From the NCBI GenBank assembly GCA_963169765.1, contig CAUJEN010000174.1, forward strand, positions 20,236 to 84,235: 64,000 nucleotides of DNA, written 5' to 3'. The position numbers and the translations under genes are program-made. Position 1 is the stretch's first letter. The number at the start of each line of letters is the position of its first letter. The notes below the pieces were generated by a model. That model made no database searches, was not told the origin of the DNA, and saw nothing but the letters and a program-made list of their open reading frames with translations. The stretch is from QWHO01 sp021404945. GTDB taxonomy: Bacteria > Vulcanimicrobiota > Xenobia > Xenobiales > QWHO01. This document shows, one piece after another, positions 8,257 through 17,220 of this stretch.

Positions 8257-11106
8257 TCAGATAAGCGTCGCCAGCAGCTGCCTGGCCTGCTCCTCCAGCG
8301 CCGGCTGGCCGATCTGGCTGGCCTGCTCGGCGGCCTGGCTGGCCTCGCGCGCCGCCTCTTGATTCTGGCCCCGAGCCCGGAGCACGCCGGCCGCGCCGAG
8401 GCGCGCTTCCACCTCCACGGCCGGATATCCGGCTCGACCGGCCAGCTCCAGTGAGCGCTCGAAGGCCTGCCAGGCCTCTTGCAGCTGGTTCAGCTTGAGC
8501 AGCGCAGCTCCCAGGTTGACCCACCAGATGCTCTGGTTGGCCAGGTCGTGGCAGCGCTGGCTACACTCCAGGGCGGTGCGGAAGGCGGCGCAGGCTTCTT
8601 CGAGCTGGCCGGCGTCCTGCTGGGCCAGGCCCAGGCTGCCCACCAGGTTTCCCTCCATGCGCACGTCCTGAAGCTGGTGGGCCAGGTCGCGGGCGGCCTC
8701 AAGGTAGGTGGTGGCCGTCTCCACTTCGCCTCGGGCCAGGGCCGCAAAGGCCAGCGAACGCAGCGCCAGCGCTTCCCGGCGCCTGTCTCCGGCGGCTACG
8801 GCGGCGGCCCGGGCGGCCACGAAGTGAGCCTGTGCTTCCTGATAGCGGGCCAGATCGTAGTCCACCGAGCCCAGGGCATACTGCACGTCGGCCAGCCAGC
8901 GACCCTGGGGGGAGCGGGCCAGCACCTCGCCCAGGCAGGCTTCGGCTTCCTCAAGTCGGCTTTTGCGCAAGAGCACCAGTCCCCGGCGGGCTGCAAACCG
9001 CAAGGCCAACTCGGGGTAGGCCCCGGCGCCCGAGAGCCCCCGGTCGGCCAGCTCCAGGGCCTGGTCGAAGTGGGAGAGCTGCTCCTCGGTTTCCAGGCGC
9101 AGCAACAGAAGCTCGAGCCGACTGTGCTCAAGGGCCGCTCCGGTGAAGCGGGCCAGGGCGGCCTCGGCTCCTTCCAGGGCGCTCAGGGTGGCCTTGAAGT
9201 GGGAGCCCTCATAGGCGGCCCGAGCCTGGGCGGCGTGATAGGTCAGCGCCCGGCCCCAGTCCTGGGCTTGCTCAGCGTGATAGGCCAGCCGACCGGGCGA
9301 GGCGGCGTGCTCGGGCTCGAGCGCCTCCAGGGCCAGCCGGTGCAGCAGGCGCCTGTTCTGCACCAGCAGCGAGTCTTCCACCACCTCTTGCACCAGCCCG
9401 TTGGCGAAGACGAAGAGCTCGCCCGCATCGCTCCAGCCCGTGCGGGGGCGCGACGAGCGCGTCAAGAATCCCTCTTTCTCCAGTCGCTCGCTCTGGTCGG
9501 TCAGCTCGATACCCGCGCCCCGGCAGACCCTCTCCAGGTTGAAGCGCGAGAATTCGCGACCCAGAACGGCCGCCATCTGCAAAACGGTCTTCAGCCTCGC
9601 CTCCAGCCGGTCCACCCGGGAGAGGACCGCTCCCTGCAGGCTGGCCGGCAGCTCGTCCAGGCCCCGGCTGGTCAGCTCCAGGCCCTGGGGCCCAAAGGAT
9701 AGAGCCCGCTGCTCGCGAGCGTGGGCCACCAGCTCGCCCAGCACGAAGGGATTGCCGCCCGCCCGGTCCAGGAAGGCCTCCTGGGTGGCGGGCTCGACCG
9801 GCTCGCCCAGCAGCTCGAGCAGCAGTTGACGGGTGTCCTCCGGTCCGAGCGGCGCCAGGCGCATCGCCAGGGACGGGGTCATCCATTCCACCGGGGTGCG
9901 GCTGGTCATGATCAGCGGCAGGGGAGCCTCCTGCTCATAAAGGAAGCTGAGCACCTCCAGGCTGCCATCGTCGATCCACTGGGCATCCTCCAGGCGCAGA
10001 GTCAGGCGCTGGCCCCGTCGCTCCGCTTCCCGGCCCGCGGCCTGGAAGAAGCTCTGAAAAGCGAGCTGCAACTGCAGCGAGCGGGCGCGAGGGTCCAGCT
10101 CCTCGTCTCCGTGGCCTTGCAGCAGAGCCTCCAGAACATCCACGGCTCCACTTTCCTCCCAGCCCCGACAGGCGGCCAGTTCGCCCCTCTCCAGGCGCAT
10201 CGCGATGCCTCGAGTCCAGGCCAACAGGGCTCCGTAGAGCTGACGGCCGTAGGGCACACACTGGGCGCGCACGCATAAAGAGGAGGCCTGGGCCTCCTCG
10301 GCAAGCCGGCTCTTGCCGATCCCGGCCTCCCCCTCCAGGACCGAAGAGCCTCTGCCATTCCAATCCCTCAGGGCCTCGAGCTCGCGGGCCCTGCCCACCA
10401 GAGGGGTGGTCGGGACCGAGTCGGTCTGCACCAGGTCGACCCGGGCCGGGCCGAGCACGAAGAGGTCGCGTTCCTCGCTCTTGCCCTTGAGCTGATGACG
10501 CCCGAAGGGGATGAACTCGAAGCGGTCGGCCATGGCCCGGGCCAGCTCATCGAGCACCAGCACCGAGTTGGCCGGAGAGAGCTGCTCCAGGCGTTTGGCC
10601 ACGTTGATGGCATCGCCCGCTCCGGTCCATTCCAGCCGCTCTCCCACGCTGACCCGCGACAGGGCGATGCGGCCATAGTTGACGCCGATGCGCACGGCGA
10701 TGTCCAACTGAGCCTCCCGGCAGATCGGCTGGATGGCCTCCACCTGGTGCAAGATGGCCAGCGCGGCGCGACAGGCCATCTCACGGGGATCGATGCGGGC
10801 CTGGGCGGGGGGGAAGATGGCATAAATGGCATCTCCCAGGAACTGCAGCACCACTCCCCGGTGCTCGGCGATGGCCGCTGAGAAAGACTGGAACACGGTC
10901 TGGTGGATGAAGAGCGACAGCTCGTCGGGGGCGAGCTGCTCGGCCAGCCCGGTAAAGCCTCGAACATCCAGAAACAAGATGGCAACGTGGCGCAGGTCGC
11001 CCTCCTGCAGCCGCACGCTGGCTCGAGGGGCGACCGATTCTCGCCTGGTGCCCGAGAGCCCGGACCGCAGCCGGGCAACCAGGTCTTGAACCGAGCCGGT
11101 AGCCAT
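8257..11106 (-). CDS. Class III nucleotide cyclase-like – AAA ATPase – TPR regulator
   Basis: 949 residues. Residues ~35-225 are a class III cyclase catalytic domain with both metal-binding aspartates (FLDVRGFT, D47; LGDAIYAIF, D92) and the transition-state Asn/Arg (INVAKRLE). The purine-selecting Lys expected in 'K-x-x-G-D' is Gln (LQFLGD), so adenylate cyclase activity is uncertain. Residues ~235-500 are an AAA-type ATPase with Walker A GEAGIGKS (259-266) and Walker B-like LEDAQW. The C-terminal ~400 residues are TPR-like helical repeats. This cyclase-ATPase-TPR layout is common in large environmental genomes, where the ATPase/TPR part is thought to sense a ligand or partner. No HTH or membrane segment is visible. 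Confidence 0.85.
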   Translation of the reverse strand: MATGSVQDLVARLRSGLSGTRRESVAPRASVRLQEGDLRHVAILFLDVRGFTGLAEQLAPDELSLFIHQTVFQSFSAAIAEHRGVVLQFLGDAIYAIFPPAQARIDPREMACRAALAILHQVEAIQPICREAQLDIAVRIGVNYGRIALSRVSVGERLEWTGAGDAINVAKRLEQLSPANSVLVLDELARAMADRFEFIPFGRHQLKGKSEERDLFVLGPARVDLVQTDSVPTTPLVGRARELEALRDWNGRGSSVLEGEAGIGKSRLAEEAQASSLCVRAQCVPYGRQLYGALLAWTRGIAMRLERGELAACRGWEESGAVDVLEALLQGHGDEELDPRARSLQLQLAFQSFFQAAGREAERRGQRLTLRLEDAQWIDDGSLEVLSFLYEQEAPLPLIMTSRTPVEWMTPSLAMRLAPLGPEDTRQLLLELLGEPVEPATQEAFLDRAGGNPFVLGELVAHAREQRALSFGPQGLELTSRGLDELPASLQGAVLSRVDRLEARLKTVLQMAAVLGREFSRFNLERVCRGAGIELTDQSERLEKEGFLTRSSRPRTGWSDAGELFVFANGLVQEVVEDSLLVQNRRLLHRLALEALEPEHAASPGRLAYHAEQAQDWGRALTYHAAQARAAYEGSHFKATLSALEGAEAALARFTGAALEHSRLELLLLRLETEEQLSHFDQALELADRGLSGAGAYPELALRFAARRGLVLLRKSRLEEAEACLGEVLARSPQGRWLADVQYALGSVDYDLARYQEAQAHFVAARAAAVAAGDRRREALALRSLAFAALARGEVETATTYLEAARDLAHQLQDVRMEGNLVGSLGLAQQDAGQLEEACAAFRTALECSQRCHDLANQSIWWVNLGAALLKLNQLQEAWQAFERSLELAGRAGYPAVEVEARLGAAGVLRARGQNQEAAREASQAAEQASQIGQPALEEQARQLLATLI

Positions 11107-11283
11107 GGCCAGGGCCTTCGCCCGAGGCAGCCGGAGCCCTCGTTCCGGCTGGAGACACCGGCTTCATCTGCGTGTTCACAAGAAGGCAAAGATTGTTGCG
11201 ATGTCAGGGATTAGACTCAGTGCCGGCGGGCGATGCCAGGGCAGGGGTGGCGGACGGCCGAGCCTACCAGCAGGGAGGTAACA

Positions 11284-12513
11284 ATGACCAGCATTCCCCG
11301 ATCCAGCTACTCCTTCACTGAGCAGGGAAGGGTGCAAAGCGTCCATCCTGATCGTCTGAGCGAAGCCGCCAGCATCGATGCCAACCAGGACGGGGCCCTG
11401 CAAGAGGACGAGATCGCCGCCTATCTTGAGCGAACCGACTCGATGCACGACCACGAGGGGCACACCATCGACAAAGAACGTGTGCTGACCGAGTTCAAGT
11501 TCCACCTGCGCAAGGAAGTCAACCCCGAGGTAGCCGGCTACCCGAGCTACGAGGACGTGGCCGCCGACCTGGCCCGGCTCGAGCGCACCTATCCCTACCT
11601 GGCCGAGCGGGTCAGCCTGGGAAAGACTCACGAGGGACGCGACATCTGGGCCCTCAAGATCAGCAAGGGAGCCCGCTGCGAGGACACAAAGAGCCGCACC
11701 GGGATCGTGCTCACCGGCTGCCATCACGCCCGTGAGTGGATGTCGGTCCAGCCCCCTCTCAAAGTGGCCCACGAGCTGCTCGAGGGCTACGCCACCAGTC
11801 CCGAGATGAAGCGCCGGGTGGATAACGCCGAGATCTGGGTGGTGCCGCTGGTCAATCCCGACGGCTACGAGTACAGCCGCAACGAGGACAACTGGTGGCG
11901 CAAGAACCGCCAACCGGTTGGCCAGGACGCCTGTGGCGAGGCCACCGATGCCATCGGCACCGACCTCAACCGCAACTATGCCTCGCCCGACCCGCAGCAC
12001 GCAGCCCTGTACCGACCCGAGGGGGATACGCCCTGCTCGACTTCCGACGACTTCGGCTGGGCCACCAGCGATTATCCGCACTCGGACACATTCCGCGGCC
12101 GGACGCCGGCATCCGAGCCAGAAACCCAGGCCATGCTGGGCCTGGAGCTGAACCGGGGAAACATCAAGGGTGTGATCGACCACCACGGCTACGGGGAAAT
12201 GGTCCTCTATCCGTGGGGTCATACCGACCAGCCGGCCCCCGGCCAGGAGCGGCTCAACGAGGTGGGCAACCGGATGAACCGGGCCATCGGCGAGAACGAG
12301 CCGTTCCGGGTGATGCAGTCCTCCGATCTCTATCCCACCTCGGGAACCTCCGACGACATCCTCTACGCCCACGGCATCTTCAACTACACGCTGGAGATCG
12401 GGCGCAGCTTCCAGCCGCCGGTCTCGCAGATCGGACCCATCAGCGAGTCGGTGGCCCGGGCCAACATGGTCTTCATCGACGAGGTCATGGCCAACGGCGG
12501 CGTCGCGCGCTGA
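11284..12513 (+). CDS. M14-family zinc carboxypeptidase with EF-hand-like loop
   Basis: 409 residues from the ATG at 11284, chosen because AGGGAGGT (11272-11279) sits just upstream. Residues 32-43 form a canonical EF-hand-type calcium loop (DANQDGALQEDE). The M14 domain (about 85-405) has the zinc ligands HARE (H148, E151) and IDHHGYG (H301), the substrate-binding LNRN (N229, R230), a SGTSDD loop and the catalytic glutamate in YTLEIG (E371). All key residues are present, so it should be an active metallocarboxypeptidase. The side-chain preference cannot be read from the motif. No signal peptide is obvious, which is unusual for M14 enzymes acting outside the cell. Confidence 0.88.
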   Translation: MTSIPRSSYSFTEQGRVQSVHPDRLSEAASIDANQDGALQEDEIAAYLERTDSMHDHEGHTIDKERVLTEFKFHLRKEVNPEVAGYPSYEDVAADLARLERTYPYLAERVSLGKTHEGRDIWALKISKGARCEDTKSRTGIVLTGCHHAREWMSVQPPLKVAHELLEGYATSPEMKRRVDNAEIWVVPLVNPDGYEYSRNEDNWWRKNRQPVGQDACGEATDAIGTDLNRNYASPDPQHAALYRPEGDTPCSTSDDFGWATSDYPHSDTFRGRTPASEPETQAMLGLELNRGNIKGVIDHHGYGEMVLYPWGHTDQPAPGQERLNEVGNRMNRAIGENEPFRVMQSSDLYPTSGTSDDILYAHGIFNYTLEIGRSFQPPVSQIGPISESVARANMVFIDEVMANGGVAR

Positions 12514-12628
12514 GCTCCTGAGCATCGTGCAGATGATTGTCACTCTTGCATCGTTCGGCGAGTCCGCCCTTACCGCTTGGGACTGGAGAGAACGAAGGTC
12601 GCCTCGGCGTCGAGTCGAATAATCGGCC

Positions 12629-14989
12629 ATGGCTCGCCGTTCCGCCCCCGCTCTCTCGGAAACCTACGAGTCGCTGGCCATGGGTTTCCAGGAAGATGCC
12701 CTGGCCGGGCTCGTGCGACTGCCCGATACCAATGGCCGCCTGGCCGTTCCCTTCCGGCGCATTCTCAGCCTCGACCGCCTGATCGCATACTGGGAGAAGG
12801 AGCGCCACGAGAACGCCGGTGGCACCGCCCTGATGGCCGAGCACGTCCTGGCCGGCCTGGAGCGGGCTCCCGAATTGCGCGGGCCCATCGAGGACATCGC
12901 AGTGCTCGAACGCCACGCCACTTTGATCAACGCGCTGATGTCGGCCATTTTTCCACTCGGCCTTCGCAACCACGCCTTCAGCATGGCAGCCTATCCGGTC
13001 GAGCTGCGCCCCTTCTACGTCACGCCGCGCTTTCGCCGCGAGCTTGTCGGGGAAAATGGCCTGCTGGGCGAGATGGAGACGGGCGATCTTCCGCTCGAGA
13101 CCCTGATGACCATCTTTGGCTCGCTGGGCATCCTGCGCCGGGTCTATGGGATGCACTTCCCCTTCGAGAAGGCCGTCCACCTGCGCACCGATGACAACTC
13201 CACCGGACTCACGCGTTACTACCAGATGCGCACCCATCTCGACTTTGTGGAGGTCCGCGTTTACGGCACCCTCCCCGAGCTGAGCCCCGAGGTCGAGCAC
13301 CTGCGCACCCGGGTCACCGATCTCGAGCTGTGGCGGCGCATCCTCCCGCCCGAGAGCTTTGCCTACTATGGCTTCATGGTGTGCGACGCGCTGGAGGTGA
13401 CCGAAGAGGTCTGTCTGTCCCACCTCAAGCAAGAGCTGGTGAGCAAGGACCCGCTGACCACCCCCGAGCGATTGCTCAAGATCCAGAGCAACCTGCGCTC
13501 TCTGCTGGGCATCCCCGACCTTTCCATGACCATCGCTGGCATTCAGGCCGATGAAGCATTCCTGATCACCCCTTGTGTGGGACGGGTGCGCAAGCTGGAC
13601 CTGGAAGATCAGGAACGACTGGAGCTGAACGAGTTCCTGGGCTGCCGCCCTTGTGATCAAACCTTCGTGGTCTCGGATTTGAGCAGCGAGCGGGACGACT
13701 CACCCTTTTTCGACAAGCTGCGGGGGATGGGTTATCGGTCCGTCATGCTCGCGCCCTTTGGCGAGGGTGACGAGAAACGCGGCATTCTGGCCCTGGCCTC
13801 CCACCAGGGCGGTATTCTCGACTCGTTGGCCCAGCTGCGGGTGGCCCCCATTCTGCCGCTTCTTTCGGTCGCCATGGGGCGCACCACGGAGAGCACCCGC
13901 AACCGGGTCCAGGCCATCATGAAAGAGCAATTCACGGCCATCCACCCCGCCATCGAGTGGCGCTTTCAGGCTGCGGCCATGCGCTATTTGCAAGACGAGG
14001 TGCTGGAGGATGTCGTGTTCCCGGAGGTGTACCCTCTGTTCGGGGCCTCGGACATCCGCTCCAGCTCGACGACGCGCAACCACGCCATCCAGACCGACCT
14101 GCTCGAGCAGCTCGAGCTGGCCGACCGGGTGCTGGAAACGGCTTACCGCGTGCAGCCGCTGCCCTACATCGACCAGTTGCGCTACCGGCTCAAAGGATGG
14201 GTAGAGGAGCTGGCTCCGGGTCTCCACTCCGGCTCAGAGATGCGCATCATCGAGTTCCTCAAGCAAGAGATCGAGCCCGTCTTCGGGCGCCTGGAGCGTT
14301 TTGACGTCTCGGTGCTGAGCGCCGTCGAGCACTACCAGGCCCAGCTCGATCCGCAGCTCGGCTTTCTCTACCGACATCGGCGCAGGTTCGAAGAGAGCGT
14401 CTCGCGCATCCGCGAGCGGATCACCGATATCATGGGCGCGCGCCAGGTCGAGGCACAGAAGGCCTTTCCCCACTACTTCGAGATGTACAAGACCGATGGC
14501 GTGGACCATACGATGTACCTCGGCCCCTCCACGGTGCCGGACGGCAACTTCGACCGGCTCTACCTGCGCAATCTCCGACTGTGGCAACTCCTGGTGATGG
14601 TGGAGGTGGCGCGCGAGACGCGCAACCTGGTGCGTGAGCTGCCGGTGCCGCTCGAGACGGCCCACCTGATCCTGGCCCAGGACAGCCCCCTCTCGATCCG
14701 CTTCCACATCGACGAGAAGCAGTTCAACGTGGACGGGGCCTATAACGCCCGTTACGAGATCATCAAGAAACGGCTCGACAAGGCTGAGGTGGAGGGAACC
14801 GGCGAACGGGCCACCCAGCCCGGCAAGGTCACGGTGGTCTACTCGCATCCGCGCGAGGCCACCGAATACCGCGAATACTTCGAGTATCTGCGAGGCGCCG
14901 GCCAGGTCGAGCCGGTGCTCGAGGAGCTGAGCTTGGGTCCGCTCCAGGGTGTTCAGGGGCTCAAGGCCCTGCGGGTAACTGTGCGCTAA
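12629..14989 (+). CDS. Large GAF-domain-containing protein of unknown function
   Basis: 786 residues without membrane segments. A central region (about 320-430: TFVVSDLSSE, then GYRSVMLAPFGEGDEKRGIL) looks like a GAF sensor domain. It is followed by a conserved-looking segment ending in ASDIRSSSTTRNHAIQTDLL, reminiscent of unnamed GAF-containing proteins in Bacteroidota. The N- and C-terminal thirds are helical, and no output domain (kinase, cyclase, HTH) is visible. A palindromic repeat starts directly after the TAA. It stands alone on the plus strand downstream of the carboxypeptidase. Confidence 0.75.
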   Translation: MARRSAPALSETYESLAMGFQEDALAGLVRLPDTNGRLAVPFRRILSLDRLIAYWEKERHENAGGTALMAEHVLAGLERAPELRGPIEDIAVLERHATLINALMSAIFPLGLRNHAFSMAAYPVELRPFYVTPRFRRELVGENGLLGEMETGDLPLETLMTIFGSLGILRRVYGMHFPFEKAVHLRTDDNSTGLTRYYQMRTHLDFVEVRVYGTLPELSPEVEHLRTRVTDLELWRRILPPESFAYYGFMVCDALEVTEEVCLSHLKQELVSKDPLTTPERLLKIQSNLRSLLGIPDLSMTIAGIQADEAFLITPCVGRVRKLDLEDQERLELNEFLGCRPCDQTFVVSDLSSERDDSPFFDKLRGMGYRSVMLAPFGEGDEKRGILALASHQGGILDSLAQLRVAPILPLLSVAMGRTTESTRNRVQAIMKEQFTAIHPAIEWRFQAAAMRYLQDEVLEDVVFPEVYPLFGASDIRSSSTTRNHAIQTDLLEQLELADRVLETAYRVQPLPYIDQLRYRLKGWVEELAPGLHSGSEMRIIEFLKQEIEPVFGRLERFDVSVLSAVEHYQAQLDPQLGFLYRHRRRFEESVSRIRERITDIMGARQVEAQKAFPHYFEMYKTDGVDHTMYLGPSTVPDGNFDRLYLRNLRLWQLLVMVEVARETRNLVRELPVPLETAHLILAQDSPLSIRFHIDEKQFNVDGAYNARYEIIKKRLDKAEVEGTGERATQPGKVTVVYSHPREATEYREYFEYLRGAGQVEPVLEELSLGPLQGVQGLKALRVTVR

Positions 14990-15091
14990 GGCGCCGCGCG
15001 TTGAACGCTTCAGGAATTAGCGCGGCGCCGTTCAACAGATTGTCACCACTCCCGCGCCTTCTAATTCTAAACCGGTCAACGCGCGGGAGTG
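14990..15091. repeat. Palindromic repeat, copy A (two hairpins)
   Basis: Hairpin 1 has arms GGCGCCGCGC (14990-14999) and GCGCGGCGCC (15020-15029). Hairpin 2 has arms CACTCCCGCGC (15047-15057) and GCGCGGGAGTG (15081-15091). Related copies lie at 62277-62342 and 42632-42657. It begins at the base after the stop codon of the GAF gene and may act as a terminator. 15092-15177 shows nothing else. Confidence 0.6.
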
Positions 15092-15177
15092 GAGGAAGCG
15101 TAGCCGGAGAGCCCGGATCAAGCCTTGCGGGAGCGGGCTTGCAGGCTCGACGGACGACCCCCCGAGCTGGAGAGACC

Positions 15178-15687
15178 CTACCTGTTCTCTGGCCGGCTCA
15201 TGAACGTGCGCGGGAAGCAGTAGCCCTGGGCCTGGAAGGCGCTCTGGCGGGCCCGGTTGAGGGCGTTCTTGCGGCGGTCGGCGATGGGCTCGCCGTAACG
15301 GGTGACGATCTGGGTGCCCGATTGGATGTCGTAGACGGTCGTGACGGCGCGGCGGAAAGCTTGCTGGCGGTTGTCCTCGTTGGCCAGCGCGCTGTGGGGA
15401 TGGCTCTCGATCTGGGCCTCAAAGATGCGGGCGCTGGCCGCCCGGACGGCGCTCAGGCGCAGGCTGGGCGCCGGACCCTGCTCGGCCTGGGGGCGGGTCT
15501 GCTCGAGCAGGCTGTAGATTCGGGCTTTGCTGCGCTCGAGGGCTTGCCGGCGCGGGTCCTCCAGTGGGCTCTGGCGCAGCGTCTTGAGGCGCAGCACCTG
15601 CACCGACGAGCGAGGGGCCGACCAGTTGGCCGGTCGGATGGGGTGCATCCCCGGGCGGTAGGCGCGTGGGTTCTCCAGCGTCAGCAT
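15178..15687 (-). CDS. Hypothetical protein, 169 residues
   Basis: Soluble, basic, mostly helical protein with many Arg/Ala/Gln residues and no recognised domain. The ATG at 15687 is preceded by a strong ribosome-binding site (GAGGAGGACC). Codon usage matches neighbouring genes, supporting a real gene. It lies between the palindromic repeat and the reductase-like gene. No function can be assigned. Confidence 0.6.
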   Translation of the reverse strand: MLTLENPRAYRPGMHPIRPANWSAPRSSVQVLRLKTLRQSPLEDPRRQALERSKARIYSLLEQTRPQAEQGPAPSLRLSAVRAASARIFEAQIESHPHSALANEDNRQQAFRRAVTTVYDIQSGTQIVTRYGEPIADRRKNALNRARQSAFQAQGYCFPRTFMSRPENR

Positions 15688-15718
15688 CGGTTTGGTCCTC
15701 CTCGTCGGTACTCTGGGC

Positions 15719-16219
15719 TCAGGATACCGCCGAGGTCTGAAAGGTGGCTGAAATGGGATGCAGCAACACGATCGGGATCACCCGCTCGGTGCGGGCCTGG
15801 TAGGCGTCGTAGCCCGGATACAGCTGCACGAAGGCCTTCCACAGCCCGGCCTTGACCTCGGGAGAAGCCTCCTCGGGCCTGACCGCAAACAGGTGGGGCC
15901 CCACCTGGACCCAGCCGTGCCCGGAGTGCTTGAGGTTCTTCCACCAGCCCGGATCGACCGGGCTGCCCCCGTAGGAGGCCACCACCGCAAACGAGGTGCC
16001 GTAGGGCAGGAAAAAGAGGGGGGAAGTGAAGCGCTTGCCGGATTTTCGTCCCACCGTGGTGAGCAGCAGGTTGGGCACGCCCGCCACCAGGCCGCCCACC
16101 ACCCCCTGGCTGAGGCGGTAGAGCAGCACATGGGCAGCCGTCATCAGGCGGAGCAGGGGTTTCTTGGGAAGCAGCCACAGCGACATGCGGGTCATCAGCT
16201 CGGAGGTCATGCAGGCCAT
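15719..16219 (-). CDS. Deazaflavin (F420)-dependent nitroreductase-like protein
   Basis: About 166 residues. The segment NLLLTTVGRKSGKRFTSPLF, followed by VVASYGGSPVDPGWWKNLK, is the signature of the Ddn-like split-barrel family, the F420H2-dependent quinone/nitro reductases. The Lys/Arg-rich TTVGRKSGK loop binds the phosphate tail of F420 in characterised members. The family also includes flavin-binding proteins, so the cofactor is inference. A start at 16210 is equally possible; I see no clear ribosome site for either. Confidence 0.75.
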   Translation of the reverse strand: MACMTSELMTRMSLWLLPKKPLLRLMTAAHVLLYRLSQGVVGGLVAGVPNLLLTTVGRKSGKRFTSPLFFLPYGTSFAVVASYGGSPVDPGWWKNLKHSGHGWVQVGPHLFAVRPEEASPEVKAGLWKAFVQLYPGYDAYQARTERVIPIVLLHPISATFQTSAVS

Positions 16220-16313
16220 GGTAGAGTCTGTCGCTCGGACCGTCAACACTCACAGGATTCGACGGGAGAGGTGAGAAGATCCGGGCTTCTGATCTACCCG
16301 TTGGGAGGGACTC

Positions 16314-16571
16314 TTGCCTCATCGCTACGATTACCGTGTCTACGATCTCCGCGACAAGACCACCGAGACCGTGCACGAGGTTCTGAATCGGGCCGCCAAG
16401 GACGGCTTCCGGTTGCTGCCGATGGCCTACCATGATCAGCAGCACGCCATTTTTGAGCGCCCTCACGAGGAAGACGAGTTCGAGTCGATGTCCGAGGACG
16501 AGAAGGCTCGCTGGTTCGCAGAGAACGTCGAGTACAACCGCGTCGACGACGAGTGGCAGGGCGCCAACTGA
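16314..16571 (+). CDS. DUF4177-like small protein (tandem copy 1)
   Basis: 85 residues from a TTG start with GGGAGGGA just upstream. The fold signature is an N-terminal YDYRVYDL strand, a helix with EVLNRAAKDGFRLLPM, then a strand, as in DUF4177-type small alpha/beta proteins. The C-terminal half is very acidic. The next gene, one base downstream of its stop, encodes a paralogous protein, so the two form a tandem duplicated pair likely translated together. Function unknown. Confidence 0.65.
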   Translation: MPHRYDYRVYDLRDKTTETVHEVLNRAAKDGFRLLPMAYHDQQHAIFERPHEEDEFESMSEDEKARWFAENVEYNRVDDEWQGAN

Positions 16572-16572
16572 G

Positions 16573-16818
16573 GTGCTGATCGACTATCGGGTCATCAAGC
16601 TGAGCAATAAGGGTCCCGGAAGCATCGAGGCCCAGCTCAACGAGGCCGCCCGCCAGGGGTTCCGGCTGGTGAACGTGTCCAACGGCAAGACCTCGATGGC
16701 CATTCTCGAGCGGGTGACCGACGAGACCATGGCCGTAGCCGGCGATCACGATGAGCACGCCCGGTTCATGGCCGAGCGGGCCGGCTGGGGGAGCTCAGAG
16801 AGCGGTTGGCAGGGCTAA
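16573..16818 (+). CDS. DUF4177-like small protein (tandem copy 2)
   Basis: 81 residues from a GTG one base after the previous stop. It shares with copy 1 an N-terminal IDYRVIKL strand and the QLNEAARQGFRLVNV helix-strand unit. Its tail is shorter and less acidic. The 1-nt spacing indicates coupled translation. Divergence between the copies suggests an old duplication, perhaps a heteromeric pair. Function unknown. Confidence 0.6.
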   Translation: MLIDYRVIKLSNKGPGSIEAQLNEAARQGFRLVNVSNGKTSMAILERVTDETMAVAGDHDEHARFMAERAGWGSSESGWQG

Positions 16819-16847
16819 AGACAGGTATTGCTCATGACTTCTGAGCT

Positions 16848-16870
16848 GGAGAGCTCGCGGAGGGCTCTCC
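16848..16870 (+). terminator. Short hairpin after the DUF4177-like pair
   Basis: Inverted repeat GGAGAGC / GCTCTCC with a 9-nt loop, about 30 nt past the second gene's stop. It lacks a T tract, so termination is only suggested. Confidence 0.3.
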
Positions 16871-16956
16871 TCGCAGCAGTTCAAAGGGGCCCATCGACCG
16901 TTCGGATGACCTGGAGCTTTGCGTGAGCCGTGAAACTGTGTTACTGTGTTCTCGCC

Positions 16957-17220
16957 ATGAAAAACATCACGATTAGCGTGGACGACGAACTCTACCGCTT
17001 AGCCCGCATCAAAGCGGCGGAGCAGTCCACCTCGATTTCCGCTCTGTTCAAAGCCTTTCTCATCCGCCTCACCAGCAGCGAATCGGCCGAGTCTGAGTTC
17101 CAACGTCTAGAGCGCGAAGAACAAGAGCTCCGGGCCGAGCTCCGCTCTCGTCGCCTTAGCCTTAACCCGGCTCATAACCTCAGCCGCGAAGAGCTTCACG
17201 GCCGCAATGCGCTTCGTTGA
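16957..17220 (+). CDS. Ribbon-helix-helix-type antitoxin
   Basis: 87 residues from ATG 16957. The N-terminus KNITISVDDELYRLARIKAA is a ribbon-helix-helix DNA-binding signature typical of VapB-like antitoxins. The charged C-terminal tail would wrap the toxin. The last 14 nt overlap the start of the PIN-domain toxin gene, the usual layout of a type II toxin-antitoxin operon. The protein is expected to neutralise the toxin and repress the operon. The module uses more A/T-ending codons than its neighbours, consistent with recent transfer. Confidence 0.85.
   Translation: MKNITISVDDELYRLARIKAAEQSTSISALFKAFLIRLTSSESAESEFQRLEREEQELRAELRSRRLSLNPAHNLSREELHGRNALR

Noticed and set aside
11176..12630. 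484-codon minus-strand frame opposite the M14 carboxypeptidase
   Set aside because: The plus-strand gene has all M14 catalytic residues and a good ribosome site; the antisense frame has none.
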